Positions 8,119 through 14,852 of a stretch of 64,000 nt of DNA are shown here, one piece after another. Numbering within the stretch: the stretch's first letter is position 1; every line of letters starts with the position of its first letter. Both the position numbers and the translations under genes were made by a program. The stretch is from Agarilytica rhodophyticola. GTDB lineage: Bacteria; Pseudomonadota; Gammaproteobacteria; Pseudomonadales; Cellvibrionaceae. The notes under the pieces are model-generated. The model ran no database searches. It saw nothing but the letters and a program-made list of their open reading frames with translations, and had not been told where the DNA came from. The DNA is taken from positions 4,742,501 to 4,806,500 of the forward strand of contig NZ_CP020038.1 of the NCBI RefSeq assembly GCF_002157225.2, in the 5' to 3' direction.

Positions 8119-8697
8119 TCAAAACTTTTTCTCTATTCTTTTTACGAAACCGTCTATTTTTGATTTTGTGAGGTTTTCACTTTTATAAAGTGAAAGCATT
8201 GTGAATTTACAGTTTTTAGCGCAAGCACCAAGTAATGCAATTTTCAAAACTTTTCTTACTGGCTGTCTTAAGATAAAAAAGTCCACCCACCAAGGAGAAC
8301 CCAAAGTGGTTACTACTTTCATTTCTTTGAGATTATTCAAACTTTGTCTGATTGGCCCAAAATCAGTCGCGTGTTCATATGCATGACCAGGTGCCCAGAC
8401 TCGGTCAAACCAGCCTTTTAGTATTGCCGGGAAGCCAAACCACCAAGTTGGAAATAGCAATACTATTGATTCTGCAGTCTTCAATTGCATAATATCGTCT
8501 TCCAGCTGCGAACTATCGAATTCTTGATAGTAACTATCTCTTTCATTCTCACTTAAGGCGGGGTTGAAGCTTTCTTCATACAGATCCTTAACTGTAACTA
8601 TATAGCCTTTTGATTCTAAATGAGAAATAGTTTTGTTTGCCAAATGCTTACATAGGCTATTTTTCAAGGGATGAGCTAATACGACTAAACACTTCAC
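8119..8697 (-). CDS. NAD(P)H-dependent oxidoreductase, flavodoxin-like fold (MdaB/KefF group)
   Basis: A 192-residue flavoprotein of the NAD(P)H quinone reductase type. The N-terminus has the beta-strand and phosphate loop VVLAHPLKNSLC. The family signature FPTWWFGFPAILKGWFDRV lies at residues 82-100, and a TLGSPWW segment follows near 132. Such enzymes bind FMN or FAD and reduce quinones or related compounds in the cytoplasm. The start is a GTG preceded by AAAGG. The gene is a single-gene cassette between the attC sites at 8712-8791 (upstream) and 8013-8101 (its own). Confidence 0.85.
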   Translation of the reverse strand: MKCLVVLAHPLKNSLCKHLANKTISHLESKGYIVTVKDLYEESFNPALSENERDSYYQEFDSSQLEDDIMQLKTAESIVLLFPTWWFGFPAILKGWFDRVWAPGHAYEHATDFGPIRQSLNNLKEMKVVTTLGSPWWVDFFILRQPVRKVLKIALLGACAKNCKFTMLSLYKSENLTKSKIDGFVKRIEKKF

Positions 8698-8711
8698 AGG
8701 TATACCTTTGT

Positions 8712-8791
8712 GCTTCTAACGCCACGCCATACCGCGAGCCGACAGGCCAGTCCGGCGTATGAAATGCGTGTACATGAGAGCTTTGTTATGC
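8712..8791 (-). repeat. attC site following the small lipoprotein cassette
   Basis: Minus strand GCATAACAAAGC opens and GGCGTTAGAAGC closes the site; CGCATTTCATACGCC and GCGGTATGGCGTG form the imperfect arms. It starts at the stop codon of the lipoprotein gene. Confidence 0.8.
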
Positions 8792-8792
8792 A

Positions 8793-9281
8793 TTAATTTA
8801 CTTTAATTTTATATTGCGTTGGTGGTGTTTCGTAGTACATTGTTGGTTTATATGTGCTTACACCGCTATCGATTAATCTCTGATACCAACTTCTAGTAAG
8901 AGACCTATCAACAAATGGATAATTTGGTGTTACAGAAAAAACTATAAAATCTGTTTTTGTTTGTATTTGCACCTGCAAAAGGCGCATTTTACCTTTAAGT
9001 CCAACTTTTTTAATGTCAGATATTTCAAATTTCCTATATGCGGCGCTATCTATGTTTTTAGTATTCTTACCCAAGAAAAATAGAAATTCACTAGTTGTAA
9101 TTGCACAATATCCTTGGCGATCTTGAAGACGATAATATAGATGGCACTTTTGTATCTCTTTGCTATCACCTGTTAAGTTATATTTTTTGGATATTGTATC
9201 CACTTCTTGTTCAGTAATTGGATTTGATGCTATACATCCGACAATCAGTAGGGACATAAAAAAAACGATTATAAACTTCAT
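8793..9281 (-). CDS. Hypothetical lipoprotein in a cassette
   Basis: A 162-residue predicted lipoprotein. The start at 9281 is preferred because it begins a clean signal sequence (MKFIIVFFMSLLIVGC) with lipobox LIVGC; the longer frame beginning at 9341 would start inside the neighbouring attC site. The mature protein has alternating hydrophobic strands and no recognised motif. It occupies its own cassette. Likely membrane-anchored, function unknown. Confidence 0.7.
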   Translation of the reverse strand: MKFIIVFFMSLLIVGCIASNPITEQEVDTISKKYNLTGDSKEIQKCHLYYRLQDRQGYCAITTSEFLFFLGKNTKNIDSAAYRKFEISDIKKVGLKGKMRLLQVQIQTKTDFIVFSVTPNYPFVDRSLTRSWYQRLIDSGVSTYKPTMYYETPPTQYKIKVN

Positions 9282-9303
9282 AAATTTAAACCTAGAATAT
9301 TTT

Positions 9304-9396
9304 GCATAACGCCTCAACAACCGGCTACTGAAATGAAGCAAAGCTGCTGTGTAAACAGTCCGGCGCCGAAGGTGCGAAGTTCATTGACTTGTTATA
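9304..9396 (-). repeat. attC site following the VOC cassette
   Basis: Minus strand TATAACAAGTC opens and GAGGCGTTATGC closes it. CGCCGGACTG and CAGTAGCCGGTTG are the imperfect arms. It overlaps the stop codon region of the VOC gene, as is common for attC sites. Confidence 0.85.
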
Positions 9397-9793
9397 TATC
9401 CATTGGTGAACATATTTCTATCAAGGCGCCATCGATACCACGAACATAAGCTATACGCTGCCCCCACTCTTTATCGGCTGGCGGAGCGATAGAGATCGCC
9501 CCCTCTTTTAGTGCGTTATTGTAAACACCATCAACATCTTCGTGCTCGAAAACTATTTCCTGACCTACAGGTTTGTCCGCAAGCGATAGCTTTTGGTAAG
9601 CACCACTAAGATTCATTTTACCCATTTCATGGGATGCGAACCCTAGGGTTGCTCCTTCTGTCGATAGCTCGCCATAGAGCAGCTGCCCATTGTCTTCAAA
9701 TTCTAACTTTATTGGTACACCAAAAGCTTTTGAATAAAAATCCAAAACCTCTTTTACATTTTCCACATAAGTAATCACAAATCCTAATTTCAT
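9392..9793 (-). CDS. VOC superfamily protein (glyoxalase/bleomycin-resistance-like)
   Basis: A 133-residue single VOC module. It opens with YVENVKEVLDFYSKAFG (residues 9-25), the usual first beta-alpha unit, and closes with YVRGIDGALIEICSP, containing the E of the metal-binding pattern. Members include glyoxalases, dioxygenases and antibiotic-binding proteins, so the substrate is open. GAGGAAAGT before the ATG is a good ribosome binding site. It is a one-gene cassette followed directly by its attC. Confidence 0.85.
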   Translation of the reverse strand: MKLGFVITYVENVKEVLDFYSKAFGVPIKLEFEDNGQLLYGELSTEGATLGFASHEMGKMNLSGAYQKLSLADKPVGQEIVFEHEDVDGVYNNALKEGAISIAPPADKEWGQRIAYVRGIDGALIEICSPMDI

Positions 9794-9814
9794 ACTTTCC
9801 TCTTATTTACGTAT

Positions 9815-9894
9815 AATACCCGCGTAATAGGCTTTTGCGCTTTTTGCAAAAACCGCAACAATAGGCTGAATTCAGTACAACGAATTGTTATGCA
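9815..9894 (-). repeat. attC-like site following the methyltransferase cassette
   Basis: Minus strand GCATAACAATTCG opens the site; the closing core is degenerate (GGGTATTATACG in place of GTTRRRY). GCGGTTTTTGC and GCAAAAAGCGC form a hairpin. Accepted mainly on position and the intact first half. Confidence 0.6.
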
Positions 9895-9897
9895 CTT

Positions 9898-10344
9898 TTA
9901 AATCCACCGCCGCACTTTGCGACAATACTCTTCATAATCCAATCCAAATTTTCTATGCATTACTTGTTCTTCAAAGGCTATATACCACCGATCAGTAATG
10001 AGCAAAAATAGCGCGGTCAGCAGTATAGATGTAATTGCTGACCCCATAAGTAAGGAAAATCCCAGCATGGCGACAACAAGACCAAGATACATAGGATTTC
10101 TGGTGTATTTAAAAACGCCTTCAGTTACCAGTTTATCAGGCTCGTCAAATGTCATGATATTTGTGCCTAATTTTCTGAATAGAGTTTTCCCTTCAACCGC
10201 AAGCGTCAGACCAGCAACGACAAAAGGCAATCCTATTAAGCTGTATCGGTAATCAATATTGTGCGGAGCCCCCATTCCCCAGCATATCACTCCCATAACG
10301 ATGATAAAAAGTACAAATAGAACCGGTGGTAATATTTTTTTCAT
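9898..10344 (-). CDS. Isoprenylcysteine carboxyl methyltransferase-family membrane protein
   Basis: A 148-residue integral membrane protein with about four hydrophobic segments. The C-terminal signature VFKYTRNPMYLGLVVAMLG (near residue 75) and EEQVMHRKFGLDYEEYCRKVRRW at the end match the ICMT/PEMT group, where RNPMYLG-type and FGxxYxxYxxxVxRW motifs form the SAM site. The internal ATG at 10344 gives a normal N-terminus; a longer frame begins with a GTG at 10395. Bacterial members methylate diverse small or lipid substrates. It lies downstream of the Crp-like gene with no attC between, so the two form one cassette. Confidence 0.8.
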   Translation of the reverse strand: MKKILPPVLFVLFIIVMGVICWGMGAPHNIDYRYSLIGLPFVVAGLTLAVEGKTLFRKLGTNIMTFDEPDKLVTEGVFKYTRNPMYLGLVVAMLGFSLLMGSAITSILLTALFLLITDRWYIAFEEQVMHRKFGLDYEEYCRKVRRWI

Positions 10345-10404
10345 ATCAAGTTTCCAGTAAAGTATTGCACTACTATACGGAGCTATCACAATCACTACCT
10401 TAAC

Positions 10405-11019
10405 CTATGTTAAACCCATCTCTCTTCTAATTCGCGACAAAGTAACATCAGTTACACCAATATACATCGCTACATGACGAAGTGGTATTAATCTGCTTTC
10501 CTCTCCGAATTCGACTAAAAACTGCTCATAGCGCTCTTTTGCGCTAAGCAATAAAAACCCAGCCTCCCTTTCTTCTTTTTTTAAAACGAGGCGTTCGAAA
10601 ACTTTTCGAAGAAAGTCACCCCAGTTACAATTGCTTTTTGAAAGCTTAATTAAACATTCGTATTCTATTGAACCGATGGTGCACGGTGTAATTGCTTGTG
10701 TGAAAAAAGGGCTGGGACTCCCCTCTACCAAAGAACTGACACTAGAAAATGCACCTCCTTTTCTGACCAAAGACTTGTTTCGCTCGTTACCTTCTTTATC
10801 AACATAAAAATACCGCCCAATACCATCAATTATAAAGTGAATATCATGAACGACATCGCCGCAGGAAAAAATATAATCCTTCGGTTTGTACGTTTGAAAA
10901 GTAAAATACTGATATGCCAAATCTAATTCGACTTGGTCAAACGGTACAATTTGCGAGAAAATTTCATGTAACAATTCGTAGTGAGTATATTCCATCGGCT
11001 TACTCGGGTCTAAACGCAT
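10405..11019 (-). CDS. Crp/Fnr-family transcriptional regulator
   Basis: About 204 residues. The N-terminal two thirds form a cyclic-nucleotide-binding-like beta roll (YKPKDYIFSCGDVVHDIHFIIDGIGRYFY at ~45-75), and the C-terminal part contains a helix-turn-helix around LRHVAMYIGVTDVTLSRIRREMG. No Cys cluster for an iron-sulfur centre is visible, so it is Crp-like rather than Fnr-like. The ATG at 11019 lies within the GTTATGC core where the cassette joins the attI-like module; an ATG at 10995 is the alternative. It is the first gene after the inner attI copy and shares a cassette with the methyltransferase. Confidence 0.8.
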   Translation of the reverse strand: MRLDPSKPMEYTHYELLHEIFSQIVPFDQVELDLAYQYFTFQTYKPKDYIFSCGDVVHDIHFIIDGIGRYFYVDKEGNERNKSLVRKGGAFSSVSSLVEGSPSPFFTQAITPCTIGSIEYECLIKLSKSNCNWGDFLRKVFERLVLKKEEREAGFLLLSAKERYEQFLVEFGEESRLIPLRHVAMYIGVTDVTLSRIRREMGLT

Positions 11020-11022
11020 AAC
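11016..11022 (-). other. attI-like recombination core, inner copy
   Basis: Minus strand GTTATGC. The first cassette gene (Crp-like) starts within it. The sequence to the right is common to both module copies while the sequence to the left differs, which is what cassette insertion at attI produces. Confidence 0.65.
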
Positions 11023-11301
11023 AGTTTAATCAATAGACCTATTACACTTATCACTATTCTTTCGATCAAAAGTAACTCTTAACTAAATTTAGGCATTTTT
11101 TTAATAAAAACAATCGGTTAGATGATAAGGCTCCATTCATATATTTTTGATCAAGAGATCAGAGAATATATGGCACAAGGCTTTTCCCTTGATCAATATT
11201 ACTTATCCTTTATATTTCAGGGACTTAGGATATCATAAACTGATCGAGAGGATCGGTCTACTGATTTTGGGCTTGCCAAGGTATTCTCTTTAACAGAAAA
11301 A

Positions 11302-11317
11302 CTGTTTTCGTATACAG
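11302..11317 (+). promoter_or_regulatory. LexA (SOS) box before the inner intI fragment
   Basis: CTGTTTTCGTATACAG fits CTGT-N8-ACAG exactly and lies 18 bp before the integrase ATG. Integron integrase promoters are known to be repressed by LexA. Confidence 0.85.
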
Positions 11318-11334
11318 CATTTTGGTTAATTATA

Positions 11335-11631
11335 ATGGATGATATCCGTGTCACTATTTTTCCAAGTTCGCTACGGTTGCTTGATCAGCTTCGGCTGCAT
11401 ATGCGAAAAAATGGTCCGGCTTATCGAATAGAGTAAACTTACATTCATTGGGTTAAGCGGCTTATATATTTTCATAATCAACAGCACCCCAAAATAATGG
11501 GATCAAAACAGATTGAGGGCTTTCTCGCAGATTTATCCAACACACACTATTGCTCTGTCAACACACAACGTACTTCGTTAAATGCGCTCGTATATTTATA
11601 CAGCCACTTTATGTGGTGTCAATCTGGATAA
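11335..11631 (+). pseudogene. intI: Truncated, nonsense-mutated integron integrase gene (inner copy)
   Basis: Ninety-eight codons translating to the N-terminal SAM-like core-binding domain of an IntI tyrosine recombinase: LLDQLRLHMRKNG, then TYIHWVKRLIYFHN and SVNTQRTSLNALVYLY, the usual three helices. Codon 34 is TAA (11434-11436) where IntI proteins have Gln in the E-Q-x-Y block. The frame stops after GHFMW-like sequence at 11631, and the whole catalytic domain with the R-H-R-Y residues is missing. It points away from the cassettes, as integrase genes do. It cannot make an active integrase. Confidence 0.88.
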
Positions 11632-11642
11632 TTTAGATTACA

Positions 11643-11848
11643 CAAAATACTCAAGAATATCCTTTTAGGCTTTTATAATTTCATGGCGATTTTTCCAACC
11701 ACAAGCATTAGCTCATGTGTTAAACCTAGCTATTGTATACATGCTTGATGCACTAACTTTACCCATGACAACCTTTTTTTATCTGGCCATTGGACAGATG
11801 AATATGGGCATCGGCTCTACTATAAAATTCGTCGTCTATTTCTCCCAT
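11643..11848 (-). pseudogene. Broken DUF3144 cassette gene
   Basis: The ATG at 11848 follows AAAAGGAAATCC, a good ribosome binding site. The frame begins MGEIDDEFYSRADAHIHLSN, typical of DUF3144 proteins, and closes after 29 codons. Removing one A from a seven-A run (about 11770-11776) restores the frame: VVMGKVSASSMYTIARFNT, then TGA (11713-11715) where the family has Trp, then NACGWKNRHEIIKA, then TAA (11665-11667), then KDILEYF. The 3' end is cut off by the inner attI module at 11642, and no attC of its own remains. Three independent lesions make this a decayed gene. Confidence 0.8.
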
Positions 11849-11867
11849 GGATTTCCTTTTAATGTAT

Positions 11868-11981
11868 ACACCGCTATAAAGTGAGTGCAGTGGAACGTTT
11901 TTTGTATGGTATGTTTGAGCGGAGCGAGTATCACACAAATTGGAGCGTAGTCCGTACTTCACCGTTGATGGCTTTGTTATG
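11868..11981 (-). repeat. attC-like site following the 156-aa hypothetical cassette
   Basis: Minus strand ACATAACAAAGCC opens the site shortly after the gene stop. The other end is degenerate (AGCGGTGTATAC), and the site is longer than the others. Supported by position and the intact first half. Confidence 0.6.
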
Positions 11982-12014
11982 TTTTTGGTGTAGAAGTGGA
12001 AAAGCAAGAAAAGC

Positions 12015-12485
12015 CTAATATATTTTTTTTTTCCAGCGACGCCCAAAACACTCCTCAAATTTACTCTCGAATACTTCCGAGCCAGACTTTTTATAAAGGC
12101 TTTTAATAGCTTTTAAAGCTACTGAGTCACTTCCGATTGCATTTAGAAGTGCATGAGCATTAGCATGTTCAATTTCTAGCAACATCAAAAATACTTCGGC
12201 TGTTAAATCTATCCAACCATCTTCTAAGTATATTGGCTCTATATCTGCATCTTTTCCCGAAACCCATTTAAGCTTGTTTCCAGACCAAGAACCCAATAAT
12301 GCATGACTATAGCTACCTTTATTCTCGTATATTTCATGAGGCTCACATACCAAGAAACTTAGAGAAGCGCCTAGAAACCAGTCAGATGACAACAGCATGA
12401 CATGATTGGAAAGCATGTAGCTCTCTAACGGAGTAATATACTCTTTTTTATCATGATTAGATAACTTATAAAAATCTATTCCCAC
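12015..12485 (-). CDS. Hypothetical cassette protein
   Basis: A 156-residue soluble protein not recognised as any family. It contains aromatic-rich strands (ALLGSWSGNKLKWVSG, residues 64-79) followed by an acidic, Leu-rich helix (TAEVFLMLLEIEHANAHALL). The start is a GTG with AAGG about 11 bases upstream. It is a single-gene cassette between the attC sites at 12509-12576 and 11868-11981. Small proteins with immunity-type architecture often look like this, but no toxin partner is visible. Confidence 0.65.
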   Translation of the reverse strand: MGIDFYKLSNHDKKEYITPLESYMLSNHVMLLSSDWFLGASLSFLVCEPHEIYENKGSYSHALLGSWSGNKLKWVSGKDADIEPIYLEDGWIDLTAEVFLMLLEIEHANAHALLNAIGSDSVALKAIKSLYKKSGSEVFESKFEECFGRRWKKKIY

Positions 12486-12508
12486 AAAGAGCTTACCTTT
12501 GATTGAAA

Positions 12509-12576
12509 TCTAGCGTCTGACACAGCGGGCAATTAGAGCGAAGCGTAAATTGCTCGGCTGAAGTTTCTTGTTACGT
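12509..12576 (-). repeat. attC site following the macrodomain cassette
   Basis: Minus strand ACGTAACAAG opens the site and its TAA is the macrodomain gene's stop codon. GAGCAATTTACGC and GCTCTAATTGCCCGC form the arms around a TTCG-type loop. The closing core is GACGCTAGAT. Confidence 0.75.
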
Positions 12577-13170
12577 GTCTTCTGTATGAAGCAATTCCAT
12601 ATGACTTTTAACTGCCGCTGCTAAACCACCATTTTTTAAAACTTTACCGCCAAGTACCGTTTGGTATGCCACATACATTTGCTTGGCGCACTTTTCTGCT
12701 GGCAATTTTCCCTCTCCAGTTCCTAGTCCCGGACATAAAACAGTATTAATTTTCAATGTGTTCCCTTTATTATGCAATAGACACGATTGTATTACAGCTT
12801 TAAAAGCTAAATAAGCATTTACAGTTTCACTGACATCTGAGGGAACCCGCATGGTCGGGGCACTAACGAGAAATGGAATATCTTGACGTCCCGTATTTAC
12901 GACGATTGCATTGCCTACTGGCAACTCTCCAAAATGTTCCTTTTCTAGAACGTCTCTAACTTTAGTCTCTAAATCCCAACCAAAATATTTGCTATATTTA
13001 AGATCCAATCCACCATCCATATACCCGAAGCTATTAGCAGGGCTAACTATAGCATCAGCTTTTTCTTTGAGGATATCCCCATCTATTATTTCAACACCTT
13101 CAACTCTATCGAAATACTTTTTCCATGCATAAAATAGATCTAAATTAAAAGCGACTAGTTTAAACTTCAA
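12571..13170 (-). CDS. Macrodomain (ADP-ribose-binding) protein
   Basis: A 199-residue protein almost entirely made of one macrodomain. The ADP-ribose-binding blocks are visible: EIIDGDILKEKADAIVSPANSFGYMDGGLD (residues 27-56, with the N-x-x-x-x-GGxD type loop) and LCPGLGTGEGKLP (near 145), the phosphate loop. Macrodomains bind or hydrolyse ADP-ribose groups on proteins or nucleic acids; some cassette and phage versions counter toxic ADP-ribosylation. The TTG start is supported by AGGAG seven bases upstream and by the expected N-terminal strand. Single-gene cassette whose stop lies in its attC. Confidence 0.85.
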   Translation of the reverse strand: MKFKLVAFNLDLFYAWKKYFDRVEGVEIIDGDILKEKADAIVSPANSFGYMDGGLDLKYSKYFGWDLETKVRDVLEKEHFGELPVGNAIVVNTGRQDIPFLVSAPTMRVPSDVSETVNAYLAFKAVIQSCLLHNKGNTLKINTVLCPGLGTGEGKLPAEKCAKQMYVAYQTVLGGKVLKNGGLAAAVKSHMELLHTEDT

Positions 13171-13187
13171 TAATATCTCCTATAGAC

Positions 13188-13256
13188 ACGTAACACCGCC
13201 ATAATTTGCCTCCTGAAGCGCAGCGTAAGGCGGTCAATTTGATGGCTTTGTTATAA
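13188..13256 (-). repeat. attC site following the zinc-ribbon cassette
   Basis: Minus strand TTATAACAAAGCC opens the site and GGCGGTGTTACGTG closes it; TTGACCGCCTTACGC and AGGCAAATTATGGCGG form the arms. The end of the zinc-ribbon gene (ITKPSN then TGA) is encoded by the site itself. Confidence 0.85.
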
Positions 13257-13857
13257 GCCGTTTCTCTAATTTAGCGATAGCTTTCAAGACTAACTCTCTA
13301 TTTTTCGATGTTTTTAACCATTTAGGCAATTTTGTAAAATAAGACCACTCTGTACCACCTCCCTCTCTCAAATGAGCAGAGATATAAAGCTTTAATTGTT
13401 CCAAGTGAGGTGCTCCATAAGCCCAAACGGTACCATAACGAGTATGTTCTTTTAAAGATAGTTCTAAGCCAAAGAAAGGATCAATAGCATGATCTAATGG
13501 TTCAGAGCGGGTAAACTTCAAGAGTACTTTGTTTTCCGATTTGCACTTTGGGCACTTAGCACTCGAAGACTCTCTCTTTATTTTGGCAGCATCATCAAAT
13601 ACTTTTTCCACATGTACCCATTGGAAGCCACAAGCACCACATGGGCGACGCCCCATTCCTAACACAGGCCCGAGCCAACCATCGCGATCAGTTTTCAAAG
13701 AGTGGGAACAACTATGGCATAAAAATGTAGCTCGCCAATCTTTCCAATATGGATTTCCATTTACGACTCCAACACCAGAACATTTTGGGCAAACAGCTTC
13801 AATTTCTGTTGCCCAATACAAAAGTGGAGATCCTCGATCTAAATATCTAGTGTTCAT
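13234..13857 (-). CDS. Zinc-ribbon hypothetical protein, first cassette
   Basis: A 207-residue protein with three Cys pairs arranged as zinc ribbons: CPKCSGVG with CHSC (residues 23-51), CGACGFQW (near 73) and CPKCKSEN (near 100). The C-terminal half is mixed alpha/beta with basic ends. No catalytic family is recognised; the ribbons suggest a structural or nucleic-acid-binding role. The ATG lies 14 bp from the GTTATAA core of the outer attI copy, making this the most recently inserted cassette in the usual model. The stop is inside its own attC. Confidence 0.7.
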   Translation of the reverse strand: MNTRYLDRGSPLLYWATEIEAVCPKCSGVGVVNGNPYWKDWRATFLCHSCSHSLKTDRDGWLGPVLGMGRRPCGACGFQWVHVEKVFDDAAKIKRESSSAKCPKCKSENKVLLKFTRSEPLDHAIDPFFGLELSLKEHTRYGTVWAYGAPHLEQLKLYISAHLREGGGTEWSYFTKLPKWLKTSKNRELVLKAIAKLEKRLITKPSN

Positions 13858-13870
13858 GATTACTTAAGAC

Positions 13871-13877
13871 TTATAAC
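13871..13877 (-). other. attI-like recombination core, outer copy
   Basis: Minus strand GTTATAA. Identity between the two modules starts at this point, with different cassettes on the left, consistent with insertion at the GTT of attI. Confidence 0.65.
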
Positions 13878-14156
13878 AGTTTAATCAATAGACCTATTAC
13901 ACTTATCAAGATTCTTTCGATCAAAAGTAACTCTTAACTAAATTTAGGCATTTTTTTAATAAAAACAATTGGTTAGATGATAAGGCTCCATTCATATATT
14001 TTTGATCAAGAGATCAGAGAATATATGGCACAACACTTTTCCCTTGATTAATATTACTTATCCTTTATATTTCAGGGAGTTAGGATATCATAAACCGATC
14101 GAGAGAATCGGTCTACTGATTTTGGGCTTGCCAAGGTATTCTCTTTAACAGAAAAA

Positions 14157-14172
14157 CTGTTTTTGTATACAG
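14157..14172 (+). promoter_or_regulatory. LexA (SOS) box before the outer intI fragment
   Basis: CTGTTTTTGTATACAG fits CTGT-N8-ACAG exactly and differs by one base from the inner copy. It is 18 bp before the integrase ATG. Confidence 0.85.
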
Positions 14173-14189
14173 CATTTTGGTTAATTATA

Positions 14190-14486
14190 ATGGATGATAT
14201 CCGTGTCACTATTTTTCCAAGTTCGCTACGGTTGCTTAATCAGCTTCGGCTGCATATGCGAAAAAATGGTCTGGCTTATCGAATAGAGTAAACTTACATT
14301 CATTGGGTTAAGCGGCTTATATATTTTCATAATCAACAGCACCCCAAAGTAATGGGATCAAAACAGATTGAGAGCTTTCTCACGGATTTATCCAACACAC
14401 ACTATTGCTCTGTCAACACACAACGTACTTCGTTAAATGCGCTCGTATATTTATACAGCCACTTTATGTGGTGTCAATCTGGATAA
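14190..14486 (+). pseudogene. intI: Truncated, nonsense-mutated integron integrase gene (outer copy)
   Basis: Same 98-codon IntI N-terminal fragment as the inner copy, with the same TAA at codon 34 (14289-14291) and the same 3' end. It differs in a few codons (for example Leu-Ala-Tyr in place of Pro-Ala-Tyr just before the stop). The catalytic domain is absent. Since both copies carry the same lesions, the gene was already dead when the module was duplicated, or the copies have been homogenised. Confidence 0.88.
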
Positions 14487-14497
14487 TTTAGATTACA

Positions 14498-14852
14498 TAC
14501 CTGCCGAGCAATACCATAGGCTGCCCGTTGTTTATAATCGGGACATAGAATGAGACATGCATCGAACTTCCGTATATTCCCATATCCAAGGCTGTACCTT
14601 GGTCGTTATCCAGTGGCGATACAGTGGTCGAAGTCCAGCAGCCTAAACACTGGCGCGTATCCAATGGGTGTACGGTTGATCGACGAGGTTATAAGGAGCA
14701 GCACTGAATGCTCCCCTGATCAGTGATTAATCTGCCATCAGATTATGCATGGTTTAGGGTGCAAGGATGGAGAAGTCACTTCTCCATCCTTGCGCGTGAT
14801 CCAACGATAAGACGTTGGGCACAAGGAGTGCAACTGTGAACAGGCCCTAGAT
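14498..14852. other. Spacer between integron and NRPS operon, with a possible gene remnant
   Basis: No intact gene. On the minus strand a frame stays open from 14688 to 14488 with protein-like sequence (GTALDMGIYGSSM, then VPIINNGQPMVLLGRY) but no start codon with a ribosome binding site; it may be a leftover gene end. A strong palindrome lies at 14761-14793. Confidence 0.35.
14761..14793. terminator. 33-bp near-perfect palindrome at the 3' end of the NRPS operon
   Basis: GCAAGGATGGAGAAGT and ACTTCTCCATCCTTGC are perfect inverted repeats around one base. It lies 60 bp after the FAAL gene stop. Neither side has a T-tract, so it may be a terminator-like or transcript-stabilising stem rather than a classical terminator. 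Confidence 0.55.

Larger units (their letters stand above)
11018..11642. repeat. Inner copy of the 625-bp attI/dead-intI module
   Basis: Aligns without gaps to 13873-14497, with about 16 mismatches by eye (about 97% identity). Identity starts exactly at the ATAAC of the cassette junction and ends at GATTACA. It contains the attI-like end, a LexA box, a promoter-like AT-rich region and the truncated integrase gene. This copy lies inside the array and truncates a DUF3144 gene. Confidence 0.92.
7119..14497 (-). mobile_element. Chromosomal integron: cassette array with two copies of an attI/dead-intI module
   Basis: All cassette genes are on the minus strand. Eight attC-like sites follow them, each starting with a YYYAAC-type end and finishing with a GTTRRRY-like core, with imperfect inverted repeats between. 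At 13873-14497 and again at 11018-11642 lies a 625-bp module carrying the attI-like junction and the 5' part of an integrase gene running the other way, the standard integron layout. No intact integrase is in the window, so the array can move only if one is supplied in trans. Cassette order from the right end: zinc-ribbon protein, macrodomain, hypothetical, broken DUF3144, second module, Crp-like plus methyltransferase, VOC protein, lipoprotein, flavodoxin-like reductase, small basic protein plus phosphatase, 43-aa frame. Confidence 0.88.
13873..14497. repeat. Outer copy of the 625-bp attI/dead-intI module
   Basis: Gap-free match to 11018-11642. This copy is at the array's right end with the first cassette on its left, the normal place for attI and intI. 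Beyond its right edge the sequence is unrelated to that beyond the inner copy. Confidence 0.92.

Noticed and set aside
11759-12058. A 99-codon frame ending in the DUF3144 start region as an intact gene
   Set aside because: Its first two thirds run through an attC site; only the last 29 codons are protein-like and belong to the broken DUF3144 gene.
11018-14497. The 625-bp repeats as insertion sequences or a composite transposon
   Set aside because: No terminal inverted repeats, no target duplication and no transposase; translation shows an integron integrase N-terminus, and one edge is the attI core.
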